Shown here one piece after another: positions 63,169 to 64,000 of a stretch of DNA of 64,000 bases. The DNA lies in the NCBI GenBank assembly GCA_037127315.1, contig JBBBDQ010000224.1, positions 7,823,001 through 7,887,000 on the forward strand, written 5' to 3'. The notes beneath the pieces were generated by a model. That model searched no databases, was not told the origin of the DNA, and saw nothing but the letters and a program-made list of their open reading frames with translations. The first letter of the stretch is position 1. Each line of letters opens with the position of its first letter. The translations under genes and the position numbers were made by a program. This DNA comes from Ascarosepion bandense (taxonomy: Eukaryota; Mollusca; Cephalopoda; Sepiida; Sepiidae).

Positions 63169-64000
63169 AAACTCTGATCAAATGGCCAGTATGTGGATAA
63201 AATCACGAATATTCAGCAAACTACTCCATATTTTGACCAATATGTGGTAAAGCTAACGTTATATTTGGCGGTACAAGTTTTAGGAGAGATATTTTAAAAC
63301 AACAATGCTGATTTGTACGCGACAGCTTATTGTGATTACTTTATTCAGGTTGATTCTTTGTTTATTCCATTTATATAACATAACCATCAACCTCGGTGCT
63401 ATTTTCTTTTTAGATTTATATATAAACATCGTTAGCTGTTTGTTCATATATTCTTCTTTGTGTTCTTTTCCAATTCTATTTTTGTTTTACTTTTAATCTT
63501 ATATTTCAATTTCAACCATTCGCTCTTCTTTTTCTCTTTTCCTCTCCATTCATTTCTACTTTGTTCAATAATTTATTTTCTCCTGTTATCTAATCATTTT
63601 CGGTTTTTTCTTCAAAATAATAAATATCAATGCAAGAAGCCTGTTCTGTTTTCATGTTCTTAATCTCACGGAATCATCTTGCTCAAAATCCTTCTTTAAA
63701 CGCTTTTTCGGAAGAGGATAGTGTTGATCGGACTTAGCGATGATTTGGTGTCACGTTCTTGGTAGGTAGGATTTTAGACAACCTGGATCACTATTTCCTA
63801 TTTAATATCCCGATACCTTGATAAGGAATCGAAGAAGGCAGATTAGGAAAACGAGTAAAAATTTAAAGAATCTTGCCTCCAGAAATAGAAAATTAAACAG
63901 TCAACGTAAGAGGAATGCGATTTTTTCACAAACCGAGAGCACCGTTTCAGCTTTTTTGCACATGTCTGTTTATGTATCTTTTGCGATTATCTGCTGCGGA
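63169..64000. other. No recognised gene at the right edge
   Basis: T-rich DNA whose hydrophobic frames (63305-63496 and 63460-63663) reflect composition. The last 350 bases are less AT-rich, but no frame or motif was recognised. A gene starting beyond the window cannot be excluded. Confidence 0.5.

Overview
The window looks like intergenic DNA from a repeat-rich, AT-rich animal genome. A cephalopod mollusc, probably an octopus, is my best guess. The reasons are seven relics of one tRNA-derived SINE that resembles the octopus SINEs I know of, many long (AT)n, (GT)n and (GA)n tracts, and a mixed population of non-LTR, Penelope-like, Ty3/gypsy, Tc1 and P-type relics. That assignment is inference; no host gene here fixes the species. 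I see no bacterial operons, rRNA, tRNA genes or CRISPR arrays. No complete host protein-coding gene is recognisable. The best host-gene candidate is a 68-codon first exon on the minus strand at 41088-41291, with ETS-like sites upstream.

Layout. 1-5.6 kb: AT-rich DNA with an unexplained coding-like tract (1.9-2.8 kb), a Penelope-like 3' relic, a SINE and two Tc1 transposase C-terminal relics. 5.9-11.1 kb: three copies of a non-coding family with AGGTACCTCCA-type inverted ends, the third collapsed into a foldback, plus a GC-rich tandem island. 11.7-15 kb: nested palindromes, a small candidate MITE and a decayed P-element/THAP9-like transposase on the minus strand (THAP domain at 14.7-14.8 kb, C-terminal region at 13.0-13.6 kb). 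15.6-18.6 kb: a minus-strand APE-type non-LTR element that has lost its catalytic FxDD box. 19.4-22.9 kb: a plus-strand non-LTR element with a restriction-like endonuclease and a 667-codon open C-terminal half. 25.4-27.2 kb: a decayed reverse-transcriptase fragment between 67-bp inverted repeats, then another interspersed repeat. 27-35 kb: mostly featureless, with two SINEs and an unidentified coding-like tract (33.5-34.0 kb). 35.8-38.2 kb: two Penelope-like relics around a Tc1-like element. 40-46 kb: SINEs, relics of a (GAA)n-tailed non-LTR family and the candidate exon. 47.4-50.8 kb: a decayed minus-strand Ty3/gypsy element. 52-58 kb: a SINE, a Penelope-like relic, and a (GAA)n-tailed retrotransposon copy with an inverted 5' segment. 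58.6-63.0 kb: a plus-strand Ty3/gypsy element with both LTRs, which sits between two oppositely oriented arrays of a 15-bp repeat.

The elements do not form a pathway. The window is a record of successive insertions. Every mobile-element ORF carries at least one disabling change, apart from the long but N-terminally broken reading frame of the restriction-like-endonuclease element. Alignments and frame joins were done by eye, so boundaries are approximate to tens of bases unless an exact repeat is quoted.
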